Shown here: piece by piece, positions 17,477 through 26,250 of the stretch
Numbering within the stretch: the stretch's first letter is position 1
Layout: the number at the start of each line of letters is the position of its first letter
Assembly: GCF_000702505.1 (NCBI RefSeq)
Contig: NZ_JNIM01000001.1
Span: 4,030,001 to 4,094,000 of the forward strand
Direction of reading: 5' to 3'
DNA: 64,000 bases
Source of the DNA: Thermogemmatispora carboxidivorans
GTDB lineage: Bacteria; Chloroflexota; Ktedonobacteria; Ktedonobacterales; Ktedonobacteraceae
Translations under genes and position numbers: made by a program
The notes under the pieces: generated by a model
Database searches by the model: none
What the model was told of the DNA's origin: nothing
What the model saw: only the letters and a program-made list of their open reading frames with translations

Positions 17477-18805
17477 TCAGTTGGTCAGCGCCGGCTGCCA
17501 GTCTTCTCCCTCGTTCAGGGGCAGCGGTAGCACTATCTTCCATTCCTCCTGCCCGCTCTCCTTGGCCAGGGCATGCAGGACAAATCGTTCTAATCCACCC
17601 GATGCTGTTCTAAACAGATAGATCTCGCTCTTTCCCACTATCAGACGGCTCGGACGCAGCCCCCGCTCTTGACTGGTGACTGGCAGAAACTGCCAGAGCA
17701 CTCGTCCGCTTTGCCCATCCAGTGCCGTCAACTGTCCTCGCGCATCCAGCAGATAGAGCACCTTTCCCTCTAACACCCCTTGCACCGGCGCCAAATCGAA
17801 CTCGAAGTCGCCTGGCAATTCAACCGACCAGCCCTCCTCTCCATCCTCCAGCCGCAGCGCGCTCACCTGCAGCTTTTGCTCCTGCTCCACATCCTTTGCG
17901 ACATAGAGCCAGCCCTGCCCCGCAGCAAGTAGCCGATATTCGAAAGCAAGCCATCGTGATCCGCTCGCTTGCCACAGCTGTCGCCCGTCGTTAGCGTCTA
18001 TTGCGATAACCCCCTGTGACAGATCCAGGCAAAGCACCCCATTTCCCAGCACCATAGCTATCGGTTGTTGATCACGCCCTTCTGGAAAGCTCCTTTGCCA
18101 GCGCGGCTGCCCCGTGCGTGCGTCCAGAGCCACCACCAGAGCAGATCTCTCTGGCACTGTCAGTAAATCATCTCCTACGACATAGACCATCCCCTCTCCC
18201 ACCAGAGGCATCAGTTCGACCCCTGTCGTTGTTCGGTTGGCCTCCTTCTGAGGGAGCTGATAGCTCCAGCGGCTCTGCCCATCGTTCGCTGCCAGTGCCT
18301 CTACCAGCTTCACATCCCTCCGATAGACCAGCCCGGCTGCCTTGTCGACCGCTGGCACTCCCCAGCCGTCATCAAGAGAGTCTAAATCCTCCGCCCCCCA
18401 GCGAACCGTTCCGTCCTGAGCGTTCAGGACCAGCAGATAGCCATCCGCGGTATTGGCGTACAGATTCTGTCCGTCACGAGTGATTGTCATAAACCCTAAC
18501 AGGTCGCTGTAAGAAGTGTCTTTCGAGCGCAGCAGTCGGCACCAGCGCGGGCGCCCACTGCCGGTATCCAGCGCATAGAGCCATGTACTCAGCCCTACAT
18601 AGAGCGTGGTCTCTGCTGGCTCGTTCCTACCAGCAGGCTGGCTGAGCCTGCTGACCTGCACCTGCGACTGAGCCGCCGGGCAGGGCACCGTCTCCATCTG
18701 CACGGGCGGCGGCATCTGGCAACCCAGTAGACTCACCAGCAGCCAGACACACCCGAAGAACAGCTTCCACGAGGCGCGTGCAAACTTCTGCCATCGCTTG
18801 CTCAC
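17477..18805 (-). CDS. PQQ-propeller lipoprotein A
   Basis: 442 aa. A lipoprotein signal (KLFFGCVWLLVSLLGC, lipobox Cys at ~29) would anchor it outside the membrane. The rest is a beta-propeller of PQQ/quinoprotein-like repeats, each with a strand ending like LYALDTGSGRPRW, LVLNAQDGTVRW or LTALDGQSGRVLW. It lacks the residues of a quinoprotein dehydrogenase and is better read as a BamB-like or ligand-binding propeller. The start is GTG 18805 with GGAG ~10 nt before it. Paralogue B lies immediately upstream, with stretches identical in DNA (18529-18610 against 20031-20112). Confidence 0.85.
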   Translation of the reverse strand: MSKRWQKFARASWKLFFGCVWLLVSLLGCQMPPPVQMETVPCPAAQSQVQVSRLSQPAGRNEPAETTLYVGLSTWLYALDTGSGRPRWCRLLRSKDTSYSDLLGFMTITRDGQNLYANTADGYLLVLNAQDGTVRWGAEDLDSLDDGWGVPAVDKAAGLVYRRDVKLVEALAANDGQSRWSYQLPQKEANRTTTGVELMPLVGEGMVYVVGDDLLTVPERSALVVALDARTGQPRWQRSFPEGRDQQPIAMVLGNGVLCLDLSQGVIAIDANDGRQLWQASGSRWLAFEYRLLAAGQGWLYVAKDVEQEQKLQVSALRLEDGEEGWSVELPGDFEFDLAPVQGVLEGKVLYLLDARGQLTALDGQSGRVLWQFLPVTSQERGLRPSRLIVGKSEIYLFRTASGGLERFVLHALAKESGQEEWKIVLPLPLNEGEDWQPALTN

Positions 18806-18982
18806 GAGCGCACACTCCGTCTATTCTGACCTTGACCCCTCTAAAGACAAAGACGCAACTTTGCCTCAAGCTTCCAGTCATGAGATCTACACGCTGCACC
18901 TATCGAGTACGATAATGTTCTTTTGTTCCCAGGAAGAGGGAGGGGCCAGAGGCGCGCTCTCCTCCCCCGTGTTCTCCTGCTC

Positions 18983-20311
18983 TCAGCCCGCCAGGACCGG
19001 TATCGGCCAGCCCTGGCCTACGGGCAACGGTAGCGCCACATTCCACTTCTCCTGGCCGTTCTCCTTTGCCAGGGCATGCAGGACAAAATGTTCCTCTTCG
19101 CCAGGGAGTGCCAGAAACACATAGACGTTGCTCCCCCCCACTACCAGGCGGCTCGGGATGCTTCCCCCATTACGGCGGCTTGCTAGTTGCTTCTGCCAGA
19201 GTATTCGCCCGTTCTGCCCATCCAGCGCCGTCACCCATCCCTGTCCATCAACCAGATAGAGCATCTTCCCGTCTATTCCCCCTTGCAACGGCGCAGCTAC
19301 ACGGTCAAACCCTCCCGTCAGTTCAACCGACCAGCCCTCCCGTCCATCCAGCAGCCGCAGTACGCTCACCCGTATCTTCCCTGTCTGCCTGGCCTTCTCC
19401 ACCAGATAGAGCCAGCCCTGGCCTATTGCCAGTGGCTGGTAATCCAGATCCCAATCTCGCCATTGCGCACGGCTCACTTGCCACAGTCGTCGCCCATCGC
19501 TGGCCCTTATCCCAAGGATCTGGCCTTCGTAGTCCAAACAAAGCACTCCATTCCCCAGTAGCATCGCCCGTGGCTGCTGATCAGGGAGAAACCCTTCAGG
19601 GATGCCCAATTGCCAGCGCAATCGCCCTGTGCGCGCATCGAGTCCTATCACTTCCGGCCCTCCCCCCTGCGGTGCCGATAACCTACCACCCACGACATAG
19701 ACCATTCCCCCAGCCGCCACCGGCATGAGATAAACGCTGGCATTCCCTGGGAACGCATAGCTCCATCGCCCTCGCCCAGTGTTCATGTCTAGCGCCTCTA
19801 CCCTCTTCAGAGCGACCCGATAGACCTGTCCGACCGTCTCGTCCACGGCTGGCACCATCCAGGATTCCCCGCTGAAAGCCATCAATTTCATCTCTGCTTG
19901 CCAGCGAATTTCCCCATTCTGCGCCTTCAGTGCCAGCAGATAGCCATCGGCGGTATTAGCGTAGAGCGCCTGCCCACCACGCGCGATCGGCTCGAAACCT
20001 GAGAGGGCATAGAGAGGAGTGCTTTTCCAGCGCAGCAGTCGGCACCAGCGCGGGCGCCCACTGCCGGTATCCAGCGCATAGAGCCATGTACTCAGCCCTA
20101 CATAGAGCGTGCTCATTGCTGGCTCGTTCCCACCAGCAGGCTCAGCCAGCCTGCTGACCTGCACCTGCGACTGAGCCGCAGGGCAGGGCACCGTCTCCAG
20201 GGACACGCTTGGCGGCGTCTGCTGGCAACCCAGCAGACCCACCAGCAGCCAGACACACCCGAAGAACAGCTTCCAGGAGGGGCGCGCAAACCCGGGCGAC
20301 TGCCCTTTCAT
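18983..20311 (-). CDS. PQQ-propeller lipoprotein B
   Basis: 442 aa, same length and plan as paralogue A: signal peptide WKLFFGCVWLLVGLLGC with lipobox Cys, then PQQ-type propeller repeats (LYALDTGSGRPRW, LLALKAQNGEIRW, VTALDGQNGRILW). It is predicted to be exported and lipid-anchored. The ATG at 20311 overlaps the stop of a 47-codon frame as ATGA and has AAAGGAGG 11 nt upstream, so translation is probably coupled. The N-terminal ~90 residues are nearly identical to paralogue A while the remainder has diverged, which points to duplication followed by partial gene conversion. Confidence 0.87.
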   Translation of the reverse strand: MKGQSPGFARPSWKLFFGCVWLLVGLLGCQQTPPSVSLETVPCPAAQSQVQVSRLAEPAGGNEPAMSTLYVGLSTWLYALDTGSGRPRWCRLLRWKSTPLYALSGFEPIARGGQALYANTADGYLLALKAQNGEIRWQAEMKLMAFSGESWMVPAVDETVGQVYRVALKRVEALDMNTGRGRWSYAFPGNASVYLMPVAAGGMVYVVGGRLSAPQGGGPEVIGLDARTGRLRWQLGIPEGFLPDQQPRAMLLGNGVLCLDYEGQILGIRASDGRRLWQVSRAQWRDWDLDYQPLAIGQGWLYLVEKARQTGKIRVSVLRLLDGREGWSVELTGGFDRVAAPLQGGIDGKMLYLVDGQGWVTALDGQNGRILWQKQLASRRNGGSIPSRLVVGGSNVYVFLALPGEEEHFVLHALAKENGQEKWNVALPLPVGQGWPIPVLAG

Positions 20312-20451
20312 GATCTCAATGCTCCTCCTTTCTCAGCACTATCCTCCGCCGACGCTGACGACGAAAGAGCCAACAGTTTGTTGATGAGGACCTGGGCCTC
20401 TTTGACAGAGTGCAGTTCGCTGCGCTGTTTTTCTCCAGATCGCTCATTCAT
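20308..20451 (-). CDS. small charged protein coupled to lipoprotein B
   Basis: A 47-aa frame from ATG 20451 (AAGAAGGAAG just upstream) ending in a TGA that overlaps the ATG of lipoprotein B. The product is hydrophilic, with one likely helix, SVKEAQVLINKLLALSSS, and no export signal. It fills the 20-nt-spaced gap after lipoprotein C. Its main role may be to couple translation of the lipoprotein genes; no family is recognised. Confidence 0.5.
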   Translation of the reverse strand: MNERSGEKQRSELHSVKEAQVLINKLLALSSSASAEDSAEKGGALRS

Positions 20452-20471
20452 GCTTCCTTCTTTTCCCTGGC

Positions 20472-21791
20472 TCAGGCTCCCAGCACTGGCACGATCCAAT
20501 AGCCTCTCTCCCCAAAGGTCATCTCCCACTCTACCTTTCCGCTCGCGCGGTCCACCGCGTGCAGCACATAGGGTCCGTTGGCCTCCACTCCACTCGTGAG
20601 AACATAGACCGTATTTCCTTCTACTACTGGCTGACTCATTGGCATCCAGTCATCGCCGGCGTTAGCGGCGATCTGCTGCCTCCAGAGCTTATGCCCGCTG
20701 CCTATCTCTAGCGCTTCCAGCCCTCCACCCTCGCCTGTCAGATAGAGCGCCTGTCTGTCCGCCGCCGTCCAGAGGCCCCCCTCTTCCTCAGCGGTCACCT
20801 TCCAGAGTACCCGCCCGCTCGCCGCCTCCACCGCCCAGAGCTGCGGATGCTTTCCCGCCTCAATCTGCAGGTAGAAGACGCCTTCCGCTGCACCAACCAG
20901 CTTGGAGTAAGACGTTTCCTGCAGCTGTATCTCCCAGAGCAGCTTGCCATCGGTCACGCGTATCCCCAGGAGTCCCTTCCCGTCGATCAGCAGGCCGATC
21001 ACTCCTTGCTCCGCCTTCAATGGCTCTTGCAGGCGTAAATTTTCTCCCAACGGCCAGAGGTGCTCCCACAAGCGCTTCCCTGTCTGCGCCTCCACTCCCA
21101 GTAAGAGAAGGTTCTCAGTATTGGAACCTGCTCCCGTGTAGACCGATACTGCTGCCACTGCCACATTCCCACTGACCTTCGGTAGCAGCCTTGGCAGTAC
21201 CTGCGACTTCGCTGGCAGCCCCTGGCTGAGATTCTGCTGCCAGCGCATCTTCTCGTCCGTGCTCCCGACGGCATAGAAGCCAATGCTACTATCTACTCCA
21301 TAGATGAGCTTTCTCTGCTCATCTACCGTTGGCGCCTCCCAATCCTCATTACCAAAGAAGTCATAATTCTCTGCCACCCACCGCACCTGTCCGCTGTCTG
21401 CATCGAGAGCCACCAGTCTCCCCTCGTCTGTTCCGCTATAGAGACTGTGACCACTACGCCTCAGTGCCGCAAAGTCGGGGGTTATACTCTCTTCCTCGCT
21501 ATCCGTATCCACCAGCCGCCGGCACCACAGCACTCTTCCCCGCTGCCCATCAATCGCGTAGAGACGATCGTGATCACCTACGTAGAGCAATGCTTGCCCT
21601 TGACCATCAGCGCGAGCCTGCCCTCTGAATAGTACTTGGTCCCCTGTAGCCCCACAGGGAACAGTACTCAGAGGCACAGCACTCGACAGGAGAGACAATG
21701 GCTGACAGGCAGAGATCGTTCCTATGAGGAAGACCAGGCTGAACATCAGCAGACTTGCCCACTTCGTTGTGTCGAGCAACAGACGAGACAC
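20472..21791 (-). CDS. PQQ-propeller lipoprotein C
   Basis: 439 aa from GTG 21791, chosen because AAGGAGG lies 7 nt upstream and because it then matches its paralogues in length; the frame stays open to 21842. Residues ~8-32 form an export signal (ASLLMFSLVFLIGTISAC, lipobox Cys), followed by PQQ-like propeller repeats (LYAIDGQRGRVLWCRR, LVALDADSGQVRW, LLGIRVTDGKLLW, LWAVEAASGRVLW). It is more distant from A and B than they are from each other. It is probably the first lipoprotein of the operon. Confidence 0.85.
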   Translation of the reverse strand: MSRLLLDTTKWASLLMFSLVFLIGTISACQPLSLLSSAVPLSTVPCGATGDQVLFRGQARADGQGQALLYVGDHDRLYAIDGQRGRVLWCRRLVDTDSEEESITPDFAALRRSGHSLYSGTDEGRLVALDADSGQVRWVAENYDFFGNEDWEAPTVDEQRKLIYGVDSSIGFYAVGSTDEKMRWQQNLSQGLPAKSQVLPRLLPKVSGNVAVAAVSVYTGAGSNTENLLLLGVEAQTGKRLWEHLWPLGENLRLQEPLKAEQGVIGLLIDGKGLLGIRVTDGKLLWEIQLQETSYSKLVGAAEGVFYLQIEAGKHPQLWAVEAASGRVLWKVTAEEEGGLWTAADRQALYLTGEGGGLEALEIGSGHKLWRQQIAANAGDDWMPMSQPVVEGNTVYVLTSGVEANGPYVLHAVDRASGKVEWEMTFGERGYWIVPVLGA

Positions 21792-21817
21792 TTCCTTCCC
21801 TCCTTCAATCGGCGAGC

Positions 21818-22264
21818 CTAAAAGCCGGGGGAGAGAGTGCATCCGACCTCTTGCCAGGACTGCTTTGTCAGGTTCTGAGCTTGCTCATTATGATAGGTGG
21901 ACAGCCGGCCATCAGGCTGACTGGCTCCCTCGCTGTAGAGAAGAGCGTTAGCACTTTTCTTCCGCAGAGAGCCAGTTTCTCTACCCCCAGCGAGTGCCCA
22001 CCAGGGCTGATACCACAAGTCTGCAGTCGGACCATAGCCACAGCACAGAGGGCCGCCCCCAATGAGGCAGTCGGCGGTCTCCGCTCCAGGTTCACCAGAC
22101 TCATCAGGAGCTACCCATTCCCCATTAGCAGCTTCTATCTGCAACGTTCTATTCCTGCTGTCACTTACTCTATAGCAGATATATTGACAATAGTCAATAC
22201 TATCAACGAGAAGACTCGCCAGCGATCTGTTGTCTTCTGTCCTCTGCTGGAGACCATCGTCCAT
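21818..22264 (-). CDS. uncertain ORF upstream of lipoprotein C
   Basis: A 148-aa frame from ATG 22264, with a G-rich AGGGAGGGGGG stretch six nt ahead, ending 26 nt before the GTG of lipoprotein C. The product (MDDGLQQRTEDNRSLA..., later CLIGGGPLCCGYG) matches no family I know and contains no membrane helix. Against it being a gene, a convincing minus-strand promoter lies inside it (22169-22197) and the DNA around 22120-22240 is unusually AT-rich. It may be the operon leader rather than a protein. Treat as doubtful. Confidence 0.3.
   Translation of the reverse strand: MDDGLQQRTEDNRSLASLLVDSIDYCQYICYRVSDSRNRTLQIEAANGEWVAPDESGEPGAETADCLIGGGPLCCGYGPTADLWYQPWWALAGGRETGSLRKKSANALLYSEGASQPDGRLSTYHNEQAQNLTKQSWQEVGCTLSPGF
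22169..22197 (-). promoter_or_regulatory. probable promoter of the PQQ-lipoprotein operon
   Basis: On the minus strand TTGACT (22197-22192) and TATAGA (22174-22169) are 17 nt apart, overlapping a dyad ATTGAC/GTCAAT (22183-22198). It would give a ~370-nt leader ahead of lipoprotein C. The dyad covers the -35 and could be a regulator site. Confidence 0.55.
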
Positions 22265-22467
22265 CTCACACCCCCCTCCCTTTTGCTAACCTTTGCGCAG
22301 CTGGACAGGAGGCACCTCCAACTCTTCTCGAAATAGCTCATCTACTGGATTGCCAGCTCTACTAGCTCTCTCTTTCTATACCCCTCAGCACCGTCTCATC
22401 GTGTCCTGTCGGCTTGGTCCGCGTCTCCGCGTTGCCTCTCACGGACGCAGACGGGTCCTGCTCCTGC

Positions 22468-23319
22468 TCACTCCCCTCCACCGTCTCCGCCATCATCAGC
22501 TCTCTGCTCTTCTATCTCTTCTTCCTGCTCTTGCTCTGCTGCCTCTTCTTCAGCAAGCTCCCTCAGCCCCTGGCTTACTCTCCAGACCAGCAGGCCTATG
22601 GGGTATACCAATGCCGCTATGGGCAGCATCAGCAGCAGCGCTGCCCCCCCCAATTCCACCAGGTTCCCCACCAGCCCCCGCAGACCCTCCTCCTGCACCC
22701 CCCTGAGCAGCTCATGGCGCACCTCCGGGCTGACTGCCACCAGCCCAACGACCAGTCCTCCCCAGACCACCACTGCCCCACATCCCACCGCCTGCACCCC
22801 CTGCCTCCATCTCCTCTCTGCCCTCGCCTTCTCCCACCCCTTCAACGTTCTCCCCACGGCTGCCGCTCGCTCCTCCAGCAGCTGCTCTAGCTCCTCCTCC
22901 CCCTCATAGAGCCTCGGCAGCAGCCACTCCGGCTCTCCCCCTCCTTTCTTAACCACTCGCCAGCCCCACGGCTCCCGCCTGATTTCCCGCACCTGCTCCC
23001 AGCGAACCACCCAGGTTCTCCGTACCAACCCCTGCAGCTCTATCCATCCCTCCTCACCGACCACCAGCCTCCGCCGCAAGCCCAGCAGCTCCCCGGCGGA
23101 AGCTACCTCGAACCCGGCCAGGAGCGCTGACAGGAAGGCGAGGTCCCCTGGCCCCTTCCGCCACAGGACCAAGACGACCACTCCAATCCCCACTCCTAGC
23201 AGTCCCCACCAGCTCACGCGCAACCACCGCCTCGTCCGAAAGGCAGCCAGCGGCCTGCCTAGCTCCAGACGCTCTAGCAACTGCTGATCCTTCACAGCGA
23301 TGTTCATAGTTTTGCGCAT
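22468..23319 (-). CDS. membrane protein with PH-like domain, unknown function
   Basis: 283 aa. A short cytoplasmic N-terminus with LLERLELGRPLAAFRTRRW is followed by two hydrophobic helices (~33-72), and then a ~90-residue beta-rich region (VGEEGWIELQGLVRRTWVVRWEQVREIRR) like the small PH-type domains in bacterial membrane proteins. Two more helices follow (~175-245), then a very acidic Glu/Asp/Gly tail. ATG 23319 has AAGGA about 10 nt upstream. It probably belongs with the two membrane genes upstream on the same strand; the 320-nt gap between (23320-23639) shows no gene. Confidence 0.75.
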   Translation of the reverse strand: MRKTMNIAVKDQQLLERLELGRPLAAFRTRRWLRVSWWGLLGVGIGVVVLVLWRKGPGDLAFLSALLAGFEVASAGELLGLRRRLVVGEEGWIELQGLVRRTWVVRWEQVREIRREPWGWRVVKKGGGEPEWLLPRLYEGEEELEQLLEERAAAVGRTLKGWEKARAERRWRQGVQAVGCGAVVVWGGLVVGLVAVSPEVRHELLRGVQEEGLRGLVGNLVELGGAALLLMLPIAALVYPIGLLVWRVSQGLRELAEEEAAEQEQEEEIEEQRADDGGDGGGE

Positions 23320-23639
23320 CTCTTACCATTCCTTCCCTTGCAAACACAGGTACTCATCAACTGTCTGGCAAGGACCCTTTAGCTAGCATCTCTCTCCACA
23401 CCCCTCACGCCCTCATCGCCTAATCGACCGCCGGAGCAGAGGTCACCGCTCTAGCTCCACCAACAAGAGGCTGATGGAGAACACGGCTCTGTTGCCGGCT
23501 GCCAACCGCTCCCGGTCGCCCTGCTCTCCTCTCACTCAGGCGGCACGGCAGCCATCCCTACGGCGACAAGATAATGCAGCACACAGATGAAAATAGCCTT
23601 TGCCCGCTTCCTCATGCTTCAACCCAGCGCTATTCTCTC

Positions 23640-24587
23640 TCACCATCGAGCTGGGCTCTCCTCCCTGCCGCCTGCATCGGACCAGCTCCCAGATCTGCCA
23701 CTTGCGCCAGCAAGACACCAGAAGGCCAGCCGCAGCAGCAGCACCTCCATCACCACCTGCCAGCCACCCCCAGGCAGCGCCAGCCCCACGCTGGCAGGCC
23801 AGAGATTGAACCAGATCTGCCCCACCGTCATCCCCAGCGCCAGCATGAAGAGCACGCCCATTGCTAGCACCAGCACCCAGATCCACACTCGCGACAGGGA
23901 TTCCCAGAAACGTGTCCGACGGGCCAGGCCGAAACGTGCAAGCCAGACTAGCAAGCGGAACCCCAGTGCTCCCAGCCCCACCAGCAGCGCACTCAGACTC
24001 AGCCGCCAGAGCAGCCCCTGCTCCAGCCACAGCGAGCCGCCCACCCCCACGACGACCGCCAGCAGCCAGAGCGCCAGCGAGCCAACACCCCTGGCTCCCC
24101 TTCTTGAAGCTCGCCACCCGCGCCACCAGCGCGGCAGCACCCACCGGCTCAGGCGGGCCAGCTCCGGCCCTAACAGCCAGCCCACGCGCAGCTCCAGCAC
24201 CAGCACCCCTGTCATAAACGCTCCTGCCAGCGCCTGCTCTCCCACCCATAGCCAGCGGGGCTGCTGTGGCCCGGCAGGAATCAGCTTCAGCCAGCTGCCC
24301 CACAGCAACGCTCCCACTAACCACACAAAGCACGGACCGACCACCACCGAGAGCCGCTTTGTCTCTGCCTCTGTCCCCCCCTCACTCTGCCCCACCAGCC
24401 CTTCCCCACTCAGCGCCTCCTCCTGGAGCCACCACAAGAGCACGCTCACCAGTCCCCATGCCCCCAGGGCCACCACCCCCTCCGCCAGAAAGCAGAGCGC
24501 CAACCGCTGCTGCCAGACGACCACCCCCATGAGCGCTATGCTTGCTGCCCACAGCAACACAGTGCCGCGCACTGACCAGACCCGCAT
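23640..24587 (-). CDS. polytopic membrane protein, unknown
   Basis: 315 aa from ATG 24587, which follows GAGGGGGA by 9 nt. It has about seven hydrophobic segments, starting with VLLWAASIALMGVVVW, and many Trp residues. A basic cytoplasmic loop, RWWRGWRASRRGARG, sits near residue 165, and a hydrophilic Ser/Gly/Arg tail closes the protein. No transporter or enzyme motif is seen. It lies 54 nt downstream of the 99-aa membrane protein and is probably expressed with it. Confidence 0.75.
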   Translation of the reverse strand: MRVWSVRGTVLLWAASIALMGVVVWQQRLALCFLAEGVVALGAWGLVSVLLWWLQEEALSGEGLVGQSEGGTEAETKRLSVVVGPCFVWLVGALLWGSWLKLIPAGPQQPRWLWVGEQALAGAFMTGVLVLELRVGWLLGPELARLSRWVLPRWWRGWRASRRGARGVGSLALWLLAVVVGVGGSLWLEQGLLWRLSLSALLVGLGALGFRLLVWLARFGLARRTRFWESLSRVWIWVLVLAMGVLFMLALGMTVGQIWFNLWPASVGLALPGGGWQVVMEVLLLRLAFWCLAGASGRSGSWSDAGGREESPARW

Positions 24588-24641
24588 GATGGATGTTCCC
24601 CCTCTCAAGGACTGCCTTATACTGGTTCAGGCCAGCAGCCG

Positions 24642-24941
24642 CTACTTCGTAGCGAACATGAGCGCTACGATGATCCCTGTACACATGATCCAGAACAGCC
24701 GATCCAGCTGCTCCCGCCACACCGCCTGCACCGCCTCCTCGTGCGCTTCCACCTGGCTGAGTCGCTCGCAATGCCGCAGCAACAGCACTTGCAGCACCCA
24801 CCCCACCACCACTCCCCACAAGACGTGGTAGAGACCAGCCACCCCCTCAGCCATCACCAGCAAGGAGCTGCATAGGCTCAGCCAGCCCCTATAGTGCAGA
24901 AATCGCCCCTCAGCAGAGGGGTGTTCAGCCTCAGTGTTCAT
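24642..24941 (-). CDS. small membrane protein
   Basis: 99 aa with a soluble first ~17 residues, two hydrophobic segments (WLSLCSSLLVMAEGVAGLY and VLWGVVVGWVLQVLLL), a charged helix (ERLSQVEAHEEAVQAVWREQLDR) and a third short hydrophobic helix at the end (LFWIMCTGIIVALMF). ATG 24941 has AAAGGAG 13 nt upstream. It is the first gene of the minus-strand membrane cluster. Function unknown. Confidence 0.7.
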   Translation of the reverse strand: MNTEAEHPSAEGRFLHYRGWLSLCSSLLVMAEGVAGLYHVLWGVVVGWVLQVLLLRHCERLSQVEAHEEAVQAVWREQLDRLFWIMCTGIIVALMFATK

Positions 24942-24962
24942 CGCAACCAGTTTTCTCCTTTC

Positions 24963-25400
24963 CTATCCTCCAGCCCTCCTGAGCCGGAGCCGCTTTCCAA
25001 TCTTGCTTGCTTGGAATCGGGTTCTATGCCAACTGGATCCTCCCAAGCCCAGGTATGGGTCCAACAAGTAGGTCTGGCTGGTGAGCAACCGGCACCGTTG
25101 TAGGCTGGTCTGCACCGTCTCGCTGGCGCCAGTGACAATGATGGTCTCGGCAATCTGCCGCCCACATGCATCATAGGTATAGCAGTAGGAGCCGCTGAGA
25201 TTGGCCGGACCGCTGAAGCGCTCGCCAGCTACGCGACCCACGCCTACGTTCTCATTGGCGGTGCTGTCGTAAGTGTCGGCAACCCAGGCGCCGTTAGGGA
25301 TGTTGCTGCCGTTACACCACAGCAGCCGATTGAGACCGTCGTAGCCGTTCTGCCGCTCCTGCCAGGCGGCAGACGCTTCCTCTGGATTGGCGGTCTCCCC
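24963..25400 (-). pseudogene. RHS/YD-repeat remnant
   Basis: The minus-strand frame encodes recognisable YD-repeat pieces: NGYDGLNRLLWCNG, SGSYCYTYDACGRQIAETI and DPYLGLGGSSWH. The surrounding frame is not RHS-like, has no proper start and is only a few repeats long, whereas RHS proteins run to over a thousand residues. It is a decayed fragment of an RHS toxin or wall-associated protein gene. Confidence 0.6.
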
Positions 25401-26250
25401 TTGCTCCCTGGCTCCAGACTCAAGCACAAGCACATGGGCGGGTCCAAACATGCCGAGGTCTTGGGAAAGAGGGGAGTAAAGCAGCGCGTGGAAAAGGATC
25501 TGCCTGCACCTGGGCCAGGCCGGCAACCAGGATCTCCCTCCACAGCAGGAGACGCAGAGAGAAGCAGCATCCGAGAGGGGGGAGGGATCAGGGCAAGGGT
25601 CAGGCTTCAGGAATGATCGGTCTTCTAGAAAAAAATAAAGGACCTTTGCAAACAACGTCGTCCAGCCTGGCACCGACAGCCTCAACGCAGTTCGCATGGA
25701 GAAAGCTACTACAGGTGCAGCGCTGCGTCCATGCCTCCTGTTATGATTGCTCTCCCTTAAAAGGCTCCTGCTGGCTGTGAGTATAACCGGCAGAGCTATG
25801 TCTGTCAAGTGCAATCGACTTCCCTCTGAATTGAGAGGAAGAGAAGAGGAAAGCAGGCACAGTAAGCCGAGACGACTTAACGCTCAGACACCCTTCCGCT
25901 CTTCTCCCTAGGGTACTCTCTGGTAGGAGCTTAGGAAAGATACGGGTGGATTTTCTACGCATCTATAGCGTATACTCTTTTTAGAGGAACTTATTATCGC
26001 TTGGTTGCTTTGGTGATGCTTAAGGAGGTGAGAAGGGCAAGTAGCCTGCCACGCGCAGAGCGATCCGGCGTCCGGTTGATGAGAGATACGCACCGCAGCC
26101 CGCGCGGGCTTTCAGCGCCAGCCGACGGCGACGAGGCGAGTCTCTTGATCTTCACCGACGCGCGCTCTTTCTCAGTTGCCAGACAATCAACGATCGTAGT
26201 AGCCCCCGTCTTGTCTGTTGCCTTTCACTGGAGAGGAGTTCGAGAGCCAT
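25401..26250. other. gene-free stretch
   Basis: About 850 nt between the RHS remnant and the cysteine-cluster gene. Short frames here have no ribosome sites or known motifs. The part near 25930-26010 is AT-rich for this genome (GCGTATACTCTTTTTAG) and may carry the promoter of the next gene. A short GC dyad (GCCCGCGCGGGC) lies near 26098. Confidence 0.5.

Noticed and set aside
17477..21791. Quinoprotein dehydrogenase function for the PQQ-repeat lipoproteins
   Set aside because: They lack the length and the disulphide and catalytic Asp pattern of PQQ dehydrogenases; only the propeller repeat is shared.
23587..24831. 414-codon plus-strand ORF opposite the two membrane protein genes
   Set aside because: Pro/Ser/Thr-rich antisense product of Leu/Trp/Gly codons; the minus-strand frames have membrane helices and ribosome sites.
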